Assembly: GCF_900636535.1 (NCBI RefSeq)
Contig: NZ_LR134289.1
Coordinates: 4,923,501 to 4,987,500 of the forward strand
Direction of reading: 5' to 3'
DNA: 64,000 nt
Source: Chryseobacterium gleum
GTDB taxonomy: Bacteria > Bacteroidota > Bacteroidia > Flavobacteriales > Weeksellaceae
In this document: piece after piece, positions 17,701-26,307 of the stretch
Layout of the letters: each line of letters opens with the position of its first letter
Numbering within the stretch: position 1 is the stretch's first letter
Made by a program: the position numbers and the translations under genes
Notes under the pieces: generated by a model
What the model was told of the DNA's origin: nothing
The model's input: only the letters and a program-made list of their open reading frames with translations
Database searches by the model: none

Positions 17701-17919
17701 ATGGCAAAATCTGTTTCTTCAAAAAATAATAAATCGATTAATGCTGAGATGTTAAAACATTCCTGTTTTATAGAATTGGAGGAAATACCGTTTGAGCAAT
17801 TTATGGAAACCGTAAGAAAAACGGGACGTGATGTTACGGAACAGGAAGCAAAAGAAATGCTTGAGTTTTTATATATGTTGACAAGGATTACAATTAAACA
17901 TTTCTTCTCCCCTGAATAA
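17701..17919 (+). CDS. Small hypothetical protein (72 aa) near the recombinase
   Basis: From the ATG at 17701 the product begins MAKSVSSKNN and ends IKHFFSPE. The body, EQFMETVRKTGRDVTEQEAKEML in two parts around residues 35-58, looks helical and polar, without a signal peptide. A longer version from a GTG at 17623 would add 26 residues of low-complexity hydrophobic sequence that do not look like part of the protein, so I prefer the shorter form. It precedes the serine recombinase on the same strand by about 230 bases. A role in the element (for example a small regulatory protein) is possible but unproven. Confidence 0.6.
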   Translation: MAKSVSSKNNKSINAEMLKHSCFIELEEIPFEQFMETVRKTGRDVTEQEAKEMLEFLYMLTRITIKHFFSPE

Positions 17920-18025
17920 TCAATTTTTTGTAACTTTGTTTAATTGTTTTCGCTGATAAATAATTAGCAATCAGTTAATTGATTCAGCATTTTAACCAAG
18001 TATAATAATTCGTAAATTTTTTCAA

Positions 18026-18151
18026 ATGAAAACTACTATTTTATTTGGGACTGTTGGTTTGAACATCAGAGTTCCAACTTATGATCGTGAAGATGTCCAG
18101 ATCTTCCAGAGACCATTACAAAGAAAGTCAAATGTAATTTTATATCTATGA
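18026..18151 (+). CDS. Possible 41-aa leader/coupled ORF before the recombinase
   Basis: An ATG at 18026 opens a 41-codon frame (MKTTILFGTVG at the start, NVILYL at the end). Its TGA stop overlaps the recombinase ATG as ATGA at 18148-18151. This overlap is typical of translational coupling. The product has no motif that I recognise. The frame could also be a chance ORF; the exact overlap is the main support. Confidence 0.45.
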   Translation: MKTTILFGTVGLNIRVPTYDREDVQIFQRPLQRKSNVILYL

Positions 18152-19911
18152 AAAAGAATTTTAGCAGTAAGATTGCGGATCTTTATATCCGTGTGTCCAC
18201 AGATGAGCAGGCTGACAAAGGGTATTCACAGCGTGACCAGGCGGAGCGACTGCAGGTATACTGTGCTAAATATGGTATTGCCGTTGAGAATGTCATTTTT
18301 GAAGACCATTCAGCAAAAAATTTTGACCGTCCCGAGTGGAGCAAGTATCTTAAGAATCTTAAGAAAAGGAATAGGAGCGATAGGGAACCTAGATTAATCT
18401 TATTTACGAAGTGGGACCGTTTCAGCAGAAATATTGGCGAGGCATATCATATGATCAGCGTTCTGGAAGGTTTAGAGGTAGATCCACAAGCTATAGAGCA
18501 GCCGCTTGATCTTAAAATTCCCGAAAATAAAATAGTTCTGGCAATCTATCTTTCAACCCCTGAAGTAGAAAATGACCGTCGGGCATTAAATGTGTTCTAT
18601 GGTATGAGACGGGCAAGAAAAGAAGGTCGTATAATGGGAATTCCACCCTACGGATATGTTAATAGATGTACAGAAGATGGTACAAAATATATCGGAGTGA
18701 AGCATCCAGAAGCGGAAAATATTGTTTGGGCGTTTGAGGAGATTGCAAAAGGTGAGTTGCCATCTGAACACGTCAGAAAATTAATGAACAAACGAGAAGG
18801 TAAAGACCTTACTAGAAATGCCTTCATGGTTGCTGTTCGAAATCCTGTTTATACAGGAAAGGTATTTATTTCTGAGTTTGAGAACGAGGCTGCACATTAT
18901 GTGAAAGGTAAACACGTACCACTCATTACCGAGGAACTTTTTGATAGGGTGCAGAAAGTTTTGGAAGGAAAGAGTAGAAGGAATAATTCCGAGCAGGGTG
19001 AGAATAGAGTACTACATAATGAAAGCTTCCCATTAAGAGGAGTATTAATTTGTCCACGCTGCGGAAATACGCTGACGGCAAGTACTTCAAAAGGAAATAC
19101 AAAACGTTATAGTTATTATCATTGTAATTCTAAATGTGGTTTTCGCCATAATTCAGATGCCGTAAACGAAAAGTTTATAGAAAATCTACGTGAATTTGAA
19201 ATACTGCCGGAATACCGAGATACCTTAAAGGTTATTCTTTTAAAGAATTATCGAAAGCATTGCAGTAATGTTGATGGGGAAAGACAAGCAATCACCGAAG
19301 AGATTGATAAAATTACTCAGAAACTCAGTAAGGCAAGAGATTTATTTTTGACTGATAGACTGGACGAAGAAGATTATGCACAGGTAAAATTAGAATGCAA
19401 ACACAAGGTGGATGAGCTGGAAGAAACCTTGAAAGGTTTAACGAAAGCAAGCAAAGATCAGGATGTCCCTGGTAAGTTATCTGCAGCCTTGGATTCTATT
19501 TCTAATATTGCTAAGAGATACATTGACGCGTCGGTAAAAGATAGAAGAAATATAGCCAGTTCAATTTACTACCATAAATTAGAATTTGATGGCAGACGTT
19601 TTCGAACTCCAAAATCAAATGCTTTTTTGAATCTTATTAAGCTGAGTAAGAACGATTTAGATAAGCAAAAAAAAAGTCATCAGAATCTAAAAAATCCTGA
19701 TGACCATGAAGTGAGCGCGAAAGGATTCGAACCTTTGACCGTCTGCTTAGAAGGCAGATGCTCTATCCAGCTGAGCTACGCACCCTTAAAAGTTGATTCC
19801 CGCTTAGTTAATAAGCACATTAAAAAGTCGGGGCGGCAGGATTCGAACCTGCGACCTCCTGGTCCCAAACCAGGCGCGATGACCGGACTACGCTACGCCC
19901 CGAATATATAG
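18148..19911 (+). CDS. Large serine recombinase; 3' part of the frame overlaps host tRNA genes
   Basis: The N-terminal resolvase domain has the catalytic serine at S17 (LYIRVSTDEQ) and the conserved LFTKWDRFSRN. A recombinase domain follows at about 150-260, then a zinc ribbon with C302, C305, C326 and C330. A coiled-coil stretch spans about 370-430. This is the build of the integrases of phages and mobile elements. After about residue 500 the frame crosses a terminator and reads antisense through tRNA-Arg and most of tRNA-Pro, giving the well-known spurious strings KGFEPLT and DSNLRPPGP. The natural stop was probably lost on integration, so the last 75 or so residues are host-derived read-through. 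It is likely the integrase of the island to its left. Confidence 0.88.
   Translation: MKKNFSSKIADLYIRVSTDEQADKGYSQRDQAERLQVYCAKYGIAVENVIFEDHSAKNFDRPEWSKYLKNLKKRNRSDREPRLILFTKWDRFSRNIGEAYHMISVLEGLEVDPQAIEQPLDLKIPENKIVLAIYLSTPEVENDRRALNVFYGMRRARKEGRIMGIPPYGYVNRCTEDGTKYIGVKHPEAENIVWAFEEIAKGELPSEHVRKLMNKREGKDLTRNAFMVAVRNPVYTGKVFISEFENEAAHYVKGKHVPLITEELFDRVQKVLEGKSRRNNSEQGENRVLHNESFPLRGVLICPRCGNTLTASTSKGNTKRYSYYHCNSKCGFRHNSDAVNEKFIENLREFEILPEYRDTLKVILLKNYRKHCSNVDGERQAITEEIDKITQKLSKARDLFLTDRLDEEDYAQVKLECKHKVDELEETLKGLTKASKDQDVPGKLSAALDSISNIAKRYIDASVKDRRNIASSIYYHKLEFDGRRFRTPKSNAFLNLIKLSKNDLDKQKKSHQNLKNPDDHEVSAKGFEPLTVCLEGRCSIQLSYAPLKVDSRLVNKHIKKSGRQDSNLRPPGPKPGAMTGLRYAPNI
19667..19704 (-). terminator. 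Terminator of the tRNA operon, inside the recombinase frame
   Basis: On the minus strand an eight-base stem GTCATCAG / CTGATGAC with an A/T loop is followed by nine T residues. It begins 7 bases past the tRNA-Arg 3' end. Confidence 0.85.
19712..19785 (-). tRNA. tRNA-Arg (anticodon UCU)
   Basis: The 74-nt gene folds as a cloverleaf: acceptor GGGTGCG with CGCGCTC, D arm GCTC/GAGC, anticodon stem TCTGC/GCAGA around loop CTTCTAA (anticodon TCT), and T loop TTCGAAT. CCA is not encoded. It is the last gene of the Ser-Pro-Arg operon and the likely integration locus of the island. Confidence 0.95.
19828..19902 (-). tRNA. tRNA-Pro (anticodon UGG)
   Basis: The 75-nt cloverleaf has acceptor CGGGGCG with CGCCCCG, anticodon stem CCTGG/CCAGG around TTTGGGA (anticodon TGG), and T stem GCAGG/CCTGC. 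CCA is not encoded. Confidence 0.95.
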
Positions 19912-19916
19912 AAGAG

Positions 19917-20001
19917 CGGAGGGTAAGGGATTCGAACCCTTGCGACACTTTCGCGTCGACAGTTTAGCAAACTGCTCCGTTAACCACTCCGGCAACCCTC
20001 C
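19917..20001 (-). tRNA. tRNA-Ser (anticodon GCU)
   Basis: The 85-nt gene has a long variable arm, as expected for serine. The acceptor is GGAGGGT with ACCCTCC and the anticodon loop is TTGCTAA (anticodon GCT). It is the first gene of the tRNA operon. Confidence 0.95.
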
Positions 20002-20044
20002 TTTTTGTTTATTTTTAATGATCGTTGTTCCGTTATTGCGAGTG

Positions 20045-20076
20045 CAAATATAGAACAGATTTCTTTATTTACCAAA
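20045..20076 (-). promoter_or_regulatory. Promoter of the tRNA-Ser/Pro/Arg operon
   Basis: On the minus strand TTTG (20076-20073) and TATATTTG (20052-20045) are separated by 20 bases. This fits the Bacteroidota TTTG / TAnnTTTG promoter. The -7 box ends 43 bases before the tRNA-Ser 5' end. Confidence 0.75.
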
Positions 20077-20098
20077 TAAAATTCAAGAAAATTTTGTG

Positions 20099-20106
20099 TA
20101 TTTTTG
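20099..20106 (+). promoter_or_regulatory. -7 box (TATTTTTG) of the amidase gene
   Basis: The box matches TAnnTTTG and lies 29 bases before the ATG at 20136. No upstream TTTG at normal spacing is seen. It argues against the longer frame that opens at 20025. Confidence 0.45.
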
Positions 20107-20135
20107 AAGTAATAAATCATCCAAAAATCAAACTG

Positions 20136-21161
20136 ATGCGTAAGACATTATATATCATCGGATTAAGCACATTTGTTTTTTCATGTACTTCCCAACAAAA
20201 TGTGAAAAAAAATACGTACAAACCGAAAACCCCGGTAACACAGGCGAAACCAACAGTTCAGACAACACCTCCGGTTGCTCCAAAACCAAAAGTGGTATCT
20301 GATCATGGGGTCGACTTTTTTACTACCAATATAGCAGATCCAACAAAAAATGATAACACGGCAAGTTATGGTTCTATTGTATCTGCAAAACCAGCCGGAT
20401 ATAAAGTAGTGAAGACCTATTTTCCGGCCATTGCCCAGAACTTCAGACAGCGTTACTTAATATTACATTATACCGCACTTCCGGACGACAAATCAATTAC
20501 AGTTCTTACCCAGCAGGCAGTGAGTGCGCATTATCTGGTAAATAATACAGGAGATAATGAGATTTACCAGCTGGTAGATGAGAACAAACGCTCTTATCAT
20601 GCAGGGGTAAGTGCTTGGAGAAACGACAAAAACCTTAATGATACTTCTATCGGTATTGAAATTGTAAATACAGGATATACGACAGATGCTACGGGTAAAA
20701 GAACATTTGCTCCTTTTAGTGACGATCAGGTGAAAAAAGTAGCGGCATTGGTTAAAGATATTGTAACAAGATATCAGATTCAGCCTACCAATGTGCTTGG
20801 CCATTCAGATATTGCTCCTACAAGAAAGCAGGATCCGGGGCCTATGTTCCCATGGAAAAAGCTGTATGACGAATACCAGATTGGAATGTGGTATGATGAA
20901 GCAGCTAAGCAAACTTATCTTGAAGCTGCCCAGGCAGACATTACCGCAAAATATAATGAGCCTGGCTTTATCTTCCTTATTCAGACTTCACTGCAGAAAT
21001 TCGGATATGCACTTGATTCCAACGGACAATGGGATGACGCTACCAAGAAAACAATTGAGGCATTCCAGTATCATTTCCGTCCGCAGAATTATGACGGAAT
21101 CATGGATGCCGAAACATGGGCAATACTGCAGGCGTTAAATCAAAAATATCCGGTAAAATAA
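20136..21161 (+). CDS. amiD: Lipoprotein N-acetylmuramoyl-L-alanine amidase, AmiD type
   Basis: From the ATG at 20136 the 341-aa product has a lipoprotein signal ending in FVFSC, followed by a Pro/Lys-rich linker. An Amidase_2 zinc domain carries LILHYTALPDD, SYHAG and LGHSDIAPTRKQDPGP, all typical of AmiD. The C-terminal 80 residues are a peptidoglycan-binding domain (LQKFGYALDSNGQWDDATKKT in two parts). The enzyme cleaves the bond between N-acetylmuramic acid and L-Ala from the periplasmic face. A longer frame from 20025 would start upstream of the apparent promoter and lacks a signal peptide, so I reject it. Confidence 0.9.
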   Translation: MRKTLYIIGLSTFVFSCTSQQNVKKNTYKPKTPVTQAKPTVQTTPPVAPKPKVVSDHGVDFFTTNIADPTKNDNTASYGSIVSAKPAGYKVVKTYFPAIAQNFRQRYLILHYTALPDDKSITVLTQQAVSAHYLVNNTGDNEIYQLVDENKRSYHAGVSAWRNDKNLNDTSIGIEIVNTGYTTDATGKRTFAPFSDDQVKKVAALVKDIVTRYQIQPTNVLGHSDIAPTRKQDPGPMFPWKKLYDEYQIGMWYDEAAKQTYLEAAQADITAKYNEPGFIFLIQTSLQKFGYALDSNGQWDDATKKTIEAFQYHFRPQNYDGIMDAETWAILQALNQKYPVK

Positions 21162-21169
21162 TTCAGATT

Positions 21170-21195
21170 AAAACGCATCGGTTAGATGCGTTTTT
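21170..21195 (+). terminator. Terminator after the amidase gene
   Basis: AAAACGCATC and GATGCGTTTT form a stem with a five-base loop and end in a T run, 9 bases after the stop codon. Confidence 0.88.
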
Positions 21196-21233
21196 GCTAT
21201 CTTTAAACGATCAAAAACAGTAAAATATCTGTA

Positions 21234-22634
21234 ATGGAAAATTTCAGAAAAGAAAGTGATTTATTGGGCGAACTTAATGTGCCTTTAGACGCTTATTATG
21301 GGGTTCAGACACAACGAGCTATCAACAATTTTAAAATTTCAGGGCAGCTTTTGTCTTCGTATCCGGAGTTTATAAGAGGGCTGGCTTTTGTTAAAAAGGC
21401 AGCAGCAAAAACCAACTATGAACTGGGGCTTTTAGACGAAAACCTGTATTTCAAGATAGCAGAAGCGTGTGATGAAATTGTAGAAGGGAAATATCATGAC
21501 CAGTTTCCGGTAGATATGATCCAGGGTGGGGCAGGAACTTCCATCAACATGAATGCCAACGAAGTGATTGCCAATATCGTGTTGGAAAAATTAGGAAAAA
21601 ATAAGGGAGAATATGAATTCTGTTCACCTAATGACCATATCAACCTTTCACAGTCTACCAATGATGCTTATCCTACAGCGATCAAAATGGGATTGCTTCA
21701 GATGAATATCGGACTGGTGGAAAGACTGGAAAAAATTATTGCGGCTTTCCGTGCAAAAGGACAGGAGTTTCATGATGTGATCAAAATGGGACGTACACAG
21801 CTTCAGGACGCTGTTCCTATGACTTTGGGACAAGAATTTGAAGCCTATGCTGCCACTCTCGAAGAAGACATTTCCAAGCTGAATAACAATGCCAGCCTTT
21901 TTGTGGAAGTGAATATGGGAGCAACAGCTATCGGAACGGGATTAAATGCTCCGGTAGGTTATGCCACTCTTTGTGCTAAAAACTTAGCCCAGATTACAGG
22001 ATTCCCGATTGTTTCTGCACCGGATTTGGTAGAAGCTACTCCTGATACAGGATCTTATGTAATCTATTCTTCTGCAACAAAACGTTTAGCTGTTAAACTA
22101 TCTAAAATCTGTAACGATTTAAGATTGCTTTCATCAGGTCCGAGAGCAGGTCTTTTTGAAATTAACCTTCCACCAATGCAGCCGGGATCTTCTATTATGC
22201 CTGGCAAAGTGAATCCTGTGATTCCGGAAGTGGTGAACCAGGTTTGTTTCAAAGTATTCGGAAATGATCTTACCGTAACTTTTGCCGCTGAGGCAGGTCA
22301 ATTGCAGCTGAATGTAATGGAACCTGTACTTTCCCATGCCATTATGGAAAACATCAATTTCCTTTGTAATGCTTTGGATACCCTTCGTGAGAAATGTGTG
22401 GTTGGAATTACAGCCAACAAAGAAGTTTGCCTGAATATGGTAAAACACAGCATCGGAATTGTAACGGCATTGAATCCTTATATCGGGTACAAACAGTCTA
22501 CACAGATTGCAAAAGAAGCATTGGAAACCGGAAAAAGCGTTTACAACCTTGTGTTGGAAAAAGGAATTCTTTCCCAGGAAAAACTGGATGAGATCCTTGA
22601 TCCGAAAAACATGCTGAAACCGCATAACAAATAA
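21234..22634 (+). CDS. aspA: Aspartate ammonia-lyase
   Basis: The 466-aa protein matches the fumarase/aspartase superfamily along its whole length. It begins with RKESDLLGELNVPLDAYYGVQT, split by conserved positions, and holds the signature GSSIMPGKVNP near residue 317 with the catalytic serine in the mobile loop. It converts L-aspartate to fumarate and ammonia in the cytoplasm, feeding carbon into the TCA cycle. The length is that of E. coli AspA. Fumarase C is similar, but the N-terminus and GQEFEAYAATLEEDI region favour aspartase. Confidence 0.93.
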   Translation: MENFRKESDLLGELNVPLDAYYGVQTQRAINNFKISGQLLSSYPEFIRGLAFVKKAAAKTNYELGLLDENLYFKIAEACDEIVEGKYHDQFPVDMIQGGAGTSINMNANEVIANIVLEKLGKNKGEYEFCSPNDHINLSQSTNDAYPTAIKMGLLQMNIGLVERLEKIIAAFRAKGQEFHDVIKMGRTQLQDAVPMTLGQEFEAYAATLEEDISKLNNNASLFVEVNMGATAIGTGLNAPVGYATLCAKNLAQITGFPIVSAPDLVEATPDTGSYVIYSSATKRLAVKLSKICNDLRLLSSGPRAGLFEINLPPMQPGSSIMPGKVNPVIPEVVNQVCFKVFGNDLTVTFAAEAGQLQLNVMEPVLSHAIMENINFLCNALDTLREKCVVGITANKEVCLNMVKHSIGIVTALNPYIGYKQSTQIAKEALETGKSVYNLVLEKGILSQEKLDEILDPKNMLKPHNK

Positions 22635-22730
22635 ATTTATAAACAATTAATGATCAGTGATAATTGATGCTCTTCGTGGATTCTTATCATTGATCATTAC
22701 TCATTCATCATTCATCAATTTATCATTCCC
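22635..22730. repeat. Intergenic cassette rich in TCAT/ATTCATCA words
   Basis: The spacer between aspA and the glycosyltransferase gene consists of near-repeats such as TGATCAGTGATAA, TCATTGATCATTACTCAT and TCATTCATCAATTTATCATT. Similar text recurs at 55075-55152. It has no coding content. Confidence 0.5.
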
Positions 22731-23585
22731 GTGAGGTTTTTAATTATAATTCCTGCTCATAACGAAGAAGACAACCTCTCCTTTACTCTTGATTCTTTAC
22801 AGCAGCAAAGCAGCAAGGATTTTAAAGTGGTGGTCGTGAATGACGGTTCTACAGACAGAACACCTGAAGTCATCAGGAAATATACGGAAGCGGATTCCCG
22901 TTTTGAAACCGTTACCCTTCAGAAATCAGAACATCAGCCGGGCTCAAAAGTTGTTCATGCCTTTAAAAGCGGACTTCAGACTCAGCTCCTGAATGATTTT
23001 GATATCATCTGTAAATTTGATGCCGATATTATTCTTCCGGATAATTATCTGGAAACTGTAGAAGTAGCTTTTGCCAATAACCCAAAATATGGTTTGGTAG
23101 GAGGACTTCTGTATATAGAAAAAGACGGCAAATGGGTATATGAAGGGAATTCCAATAAGCATCATGTAAGAGGCCCTATGAAGGCTTATCGTAAAGATTG
23201 TTTTATGCAGATCGGAGGATTAAGAGAAACACTGGGCTGGGATAATATTGATTCCATATTGCTTGAAAATCTGGGATGGAAGGAAGTTGTTTTACCTGAA
23301 CTCCATGTAAAGCTGATCAAAGTAAAAGGAGCTGATTACACAATACGTTCTGCCGATTATTACGGAAGATATTTTTATTTCCTTGGGCTGAATAGGTTTC
23401 TTGCATATATTGCCTCTTCAAAAGAAGCGATGAAAAGCAAGTCTGTCGGTTTTTTCTTAGACATTGTTAAGTCTTATGAAGGCTGCAGATCAAAGAAACT
23501 GGAATTGAAAATTACAAAAGAAGAACAGAAAGCTGTAAATGATCAACGTTGGAAAATGCTGAAGAAGAAATGGCTGAAGATGTAA
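22731..23585 (+). CDS. Glycosyltransferase family 2
   Basis: The 284-aa protein starts at a GTG (MRFLIIIPAHNEEDN) and has the GT-A nucleotide-binding signature VVVNDGSTDRT near residue 40. The DxD-like motif KFDADIILP lies near 100. No membrane anchor is obvious. The enzyme transfers a sugar from a nucleotide donor in the cytoplasm, probably for surface polysaccharide or LPS, in line with the neighbouring glycosyltransferase and flippase genes. Substrate cannot be told from sequence. Confidence 0.85.
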   Translation: MRFLIIIPAHNEEDNLSFTLDSLQQQSSKDFKVVVVNDGSTDRTPEVIRKYTEADSRFETVTLQKSEHQPGSKVVHAFKSGLQTQLLNDFDIICKFDADIILPDNYLETVEVAFANNPKYGLVGGLLYIEKDGKWVYEGNSNKHHVRGPMKAYRKDCFMQIGGLRETLGWDNIDSILLENLGWKEVVLPELHVKLIKVKGADYTIRSADYYGRYFYFLGLNRFLAYIASSKEAMKSKSVGFFLDIVKSYEGCRSKKLELKITKEEQKAVNDQRWKMLKKKWLKM

Positions 23586-23644
23586 GAAGTGTAAATCCAG
23601 GAATTGTAGAAGGATTCATGAATCATTATTGGAAAAATTCAACA

Positions 23645-23707
23645 GGAATGGGCTTTGGCCCGTTTAATTAAAAAAATAAAAAATCCATCGGCTTTAGCCG
23701 AAACTTA
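23645..23707. repeat. Paired-hairpin intergenic repeat, copy 1
   Basis: Two dyads, GGGCTTTGGCCC (23650-23661) and CGGCTTTAGCCG (23689-23700), are separated by 27 A-rich bases ending in AAATCC. The same two-hairpin design occurs at 47041-47103. Confidence 0.7.
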
Positions 23708-23724
23708 AGAATGTAACTCCCATC

Positions 23725-24765
23725 GTGAAAAAAATAGCTTACATAGAAATAGACACCCACGCAGAAATTGCCAAGGCTTTCATGGATATTATGAAAGACT
23801 CTCTGGAGTTTTCAGTAGACTATTATTTTTCAAAAAGAATTAAAGATCAGATGAATCATAGTGATGAGCCTGTGTATTTATCAGACAGCTCAATGATTCT
23901 GGATCAGTTAAAAGGGAAAGATTATGATCTCGTTGTTATTGGAACGGTTCACCGTTATTTTAACACATTTTTAGCGATAACAAAAAAGTACAATACAGCA
24001 GTTATTTCCCACAATCTTAATTTTATCAAAGCATCGAAATTTGATCTGATAAAAAGCGTTTTCAAAGGAGACGTTGTTTTCAGATTAAAACTATGGCTTA
24101 AAGAAGGGCTATTCTACAAAACAAAGGTATATCAGACTTCCGGCTCTCTTTTGGTATTGGACGAAGCTTTAATCTCAGAAAAGTATAAGTTTCTACCGCT
24201 ATTTTATACGAGGGATTTTGACAAAACAAAAAATGAAAATCTCATTATACTTATTCCCGGCGGAGTATCTCAAAAAAGAAGGGATTATGACTATATTTTT
24301 AAAACTATTCAGAATCTGAAAACTGATAAACCTTGTAAGTTTGTTTTCCTTGGAAAAGCAACCGGGCATGAATTGAAACAACTCGCACAGTTGTCTGAAA
24401 AATTGCCTGGAAATATTGAAATCACTTATTTTTCCGAAAGAGTTTCATCTGAAGATTTTGAAAGATGGATGCAGAAAGCAGATGTTTTATGGTGTCCGAT
24501 TCAGCAGGAGACGGAATTTTTCAGCATGAAAGAAACTTATGGAGTGACTAAAATGACGGGGAACCTGGGAGACGCGGTAGCTTATGGAAAATGGGCTGTT
24601 TTCCCAAGAGATTATCCTTCAAAACTTGATTTTATTATTCCTGAGAAAGAAAATGTTATTGATCAGCTAACTGCACTTTCAGAAACCTCATTTGATTTTT
24701 ACAAAACATATGGCAGGAAAGAAATTCAGAAAAAACTGGAGCAGTTTTTATACAGCTTACTCTGA
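23725..24765 (+). CDS. Glycosyltransferase-like protein (GT-B fold), 346 aa
   Basis: The start is a GTG (MKKIAYIEIDTHAEIAKAF). The C-terminal half reads as a GT-B donor-binding domain: LIILIPGGVSQKRRDYDYIF near 172, CKFVFLGKATGHE near 200 and ADVLWCPIQQETE near 253. No signal peptide or membrane segment is evident. The 139-base gap upstream holds a hairpin repeat, so it may have its own promoter. The role is probably in surface-glycan synthesis with the adjacent GT2 and flippase genes. The exact family is uncertain. Confidence 0.7.
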   Translation: MKKIAYIEIDTHAEIAKAFMDIMKDSLEFSVDYYFSKRIKDQMNHSDEPVYLSDSSMILDQLKGKDYDLVVIGTVHRYFNTFLAITKKYNTAVISHNLNFIKASKFDLIKSVFKGDVVFRLKLWLKEGLFYKTKVYQTSGSLLVLDEALISEKYKFLPLFYTRDFDKTKNENLIILIPGGVSQKRRDYDYIFKTIQNLKTDKPCKFVFLGKATGHELKQLAQLSEKLPGNIEITYFSERVSSEDFERWMQKADVLWCPIQQETEFFSMKETYGVTKMTGNLGDAVAYGKWAVFPRDYPSKLDFIIPEKENVIDQLTALSETSFDFYKTYGRKEIQKKLEQFLYSLL

Positions 24766-24800
24766 ATCTCCGACGCTTCCTCTTTCAAACTGGGAAGTGA

Positions 24801-26298
24801 TTATTTAATCTTAAACACACTCTTAATAAACCTTATATTCAGATAATCTTCAACAGGGAAGATTTTTGTGAAATGATTTCCAATATAAATCAACAGTAAG
24901 ACAACTGCGGGTTTATAGACAAGATTAAGCAGATTGCTGTTAAAGTTTGGAAGAACAATGGCTACTGTAATTGCCAGCGTACATATGATGGAGACAAAAA
25001 TCATTTCAATACTTAAAGGCGAAACCTTAAAGACAATATAATTGAAAACGATTTTCACCACATTGTAGATCGTAAGGGAGATCGCTGTAGATAAAGCAAT
25101 TCCGATCAGTTTGAGATCCGTGTTTTTAATGAAATAATAATTCAGTCCGATCGTTAACCCAGCCAGTAAAAGCATAACCAGAATATTGAATCTGTAATAT
25201 TTTGACAGTGAAATAATATTTCCATTGAAGCCGGTGGCAAGGTCTATTAATACAGCAGAACCCCAGATCCATACCACAGGCTCGTATTCTCTGAGCATGG
25301 TTCCGTTCTTGGGCATGAATTGCGTCAGATAAGGGAAACCTACCATAATACAGGAAAATAAAACCGCACCCAGGAAATACAGTGTTAAGGATGTTTTCTT
25401 ATGGAACCTGTCCAGTTCTACCATATCTCCGTCTGCCAGTGTTTTATTAATGATAGGAGCAGAAATATTGAACAATCCCAGTTGTGGAATAGAAATCAGC
25501 GAAATAAGAGCATATAAAACCGAGTAAATTCCTACTTCTTCCATTCCCATAAATTCCCCGATCATAAAACTGTTTATGGCCAGGTAATTTCCGAAAGTCC
25601 CAAGAAATCCGAAGAAACTGTAATTGAAAAACTCTTTCCAGAAATTATTCTTCTTAAATAATCTGTATTAAAATCCAGCTGAATCTTTTCAAGCTTGTTG
25701 GTGTAATAAATGTAACCCAAAAGCATCAAAAAGAAAATTCCAAAAAAGAAAGCAAACGCAATTTTTTGTGATATTGCCGCATTGATATTCTGGGATAAAG
25801 CAAAGAAAAAAAGACAGAATGCTCCAAGATTGGCTATTTTCGGAAACAGATTATCGAAAATATTGGAAACTACAATTCTCTTATAATTGGAAGTGTATTT
25901 ATTAAAAATAGCACAAAATGAAAGGATTAAGATCAGCGGAAGAATCATTTCTTTGATCTTCCATGCCTCTGAATGCCTGAACTTCGGATAAAAATAAGGA
26001 AGTAAGAAAAATACCACTGTGAAAATAAGAAAATTGATAAAAACAGTAAGCAGTGACAGTGACAGCATATTCTGCTTTTTGCCATCTCTTTCCACGGTGT
26101 GAAAAAACTTTACATTCGAATAGGAGATGCCCAATACAACAAAAGGAACCAGCATTTCTGCGGTAGGAAGAATGTAGCGCAGCTTTCCATAAATTCAAAA
26201 TCATTCGGAAATATGAATATTGCGGAAACGGTGCCCAGCAAAAAACCAATATAACCGATAATGGAATATTTGAAGCCTTGTCTCGCTACTACACTCAT
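24801..26298 (-). pseudogene. Oligosaccharide flippase (MATE/Wzx type), broken by two frameshifts
   Basis: Three frames join into one protein of about 500 residues. The first runs from ATG 26298 (MSVVARQGFKYSIIGYIGF). The second continues near 26190 (MLVPFVVLGISYSNVK), and the third takes over near 25660 (FFNYSFFGFLGTFGNYL, then MIGEFMGMEEVGIYS). Many hydrophobic helices are spread along it, as in polysaccharide transporters that flip lipid-linked glycans. Adding one A (plus strand) at 26191-26193 and one at about 25660 restores the reading frame. The gene follows the FkbM gene by 9 bases on the same strand. Sequencing error or recent decay are both possible. Confidence 0.8.
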
Positions 26299-26307
26299 AA
26301 AGTTGTT

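Noticed and set aside
19712..19911. Protein-like strings KGFEPLT and DSNLRPPGP as a conserved C-terminal domain of the recombinase
   Set aside because: They are antisense translations of tRNA-Arg and tRNA-Pro, a known artefact.
20025..20135. N-terminal extension of the amidase from an ATG at 20025
   Set aside because: It overlaps the tRNA operon promoter and precedes the amidase -7 box, and it would bury the lipoprotein signal peptide inside the protein.
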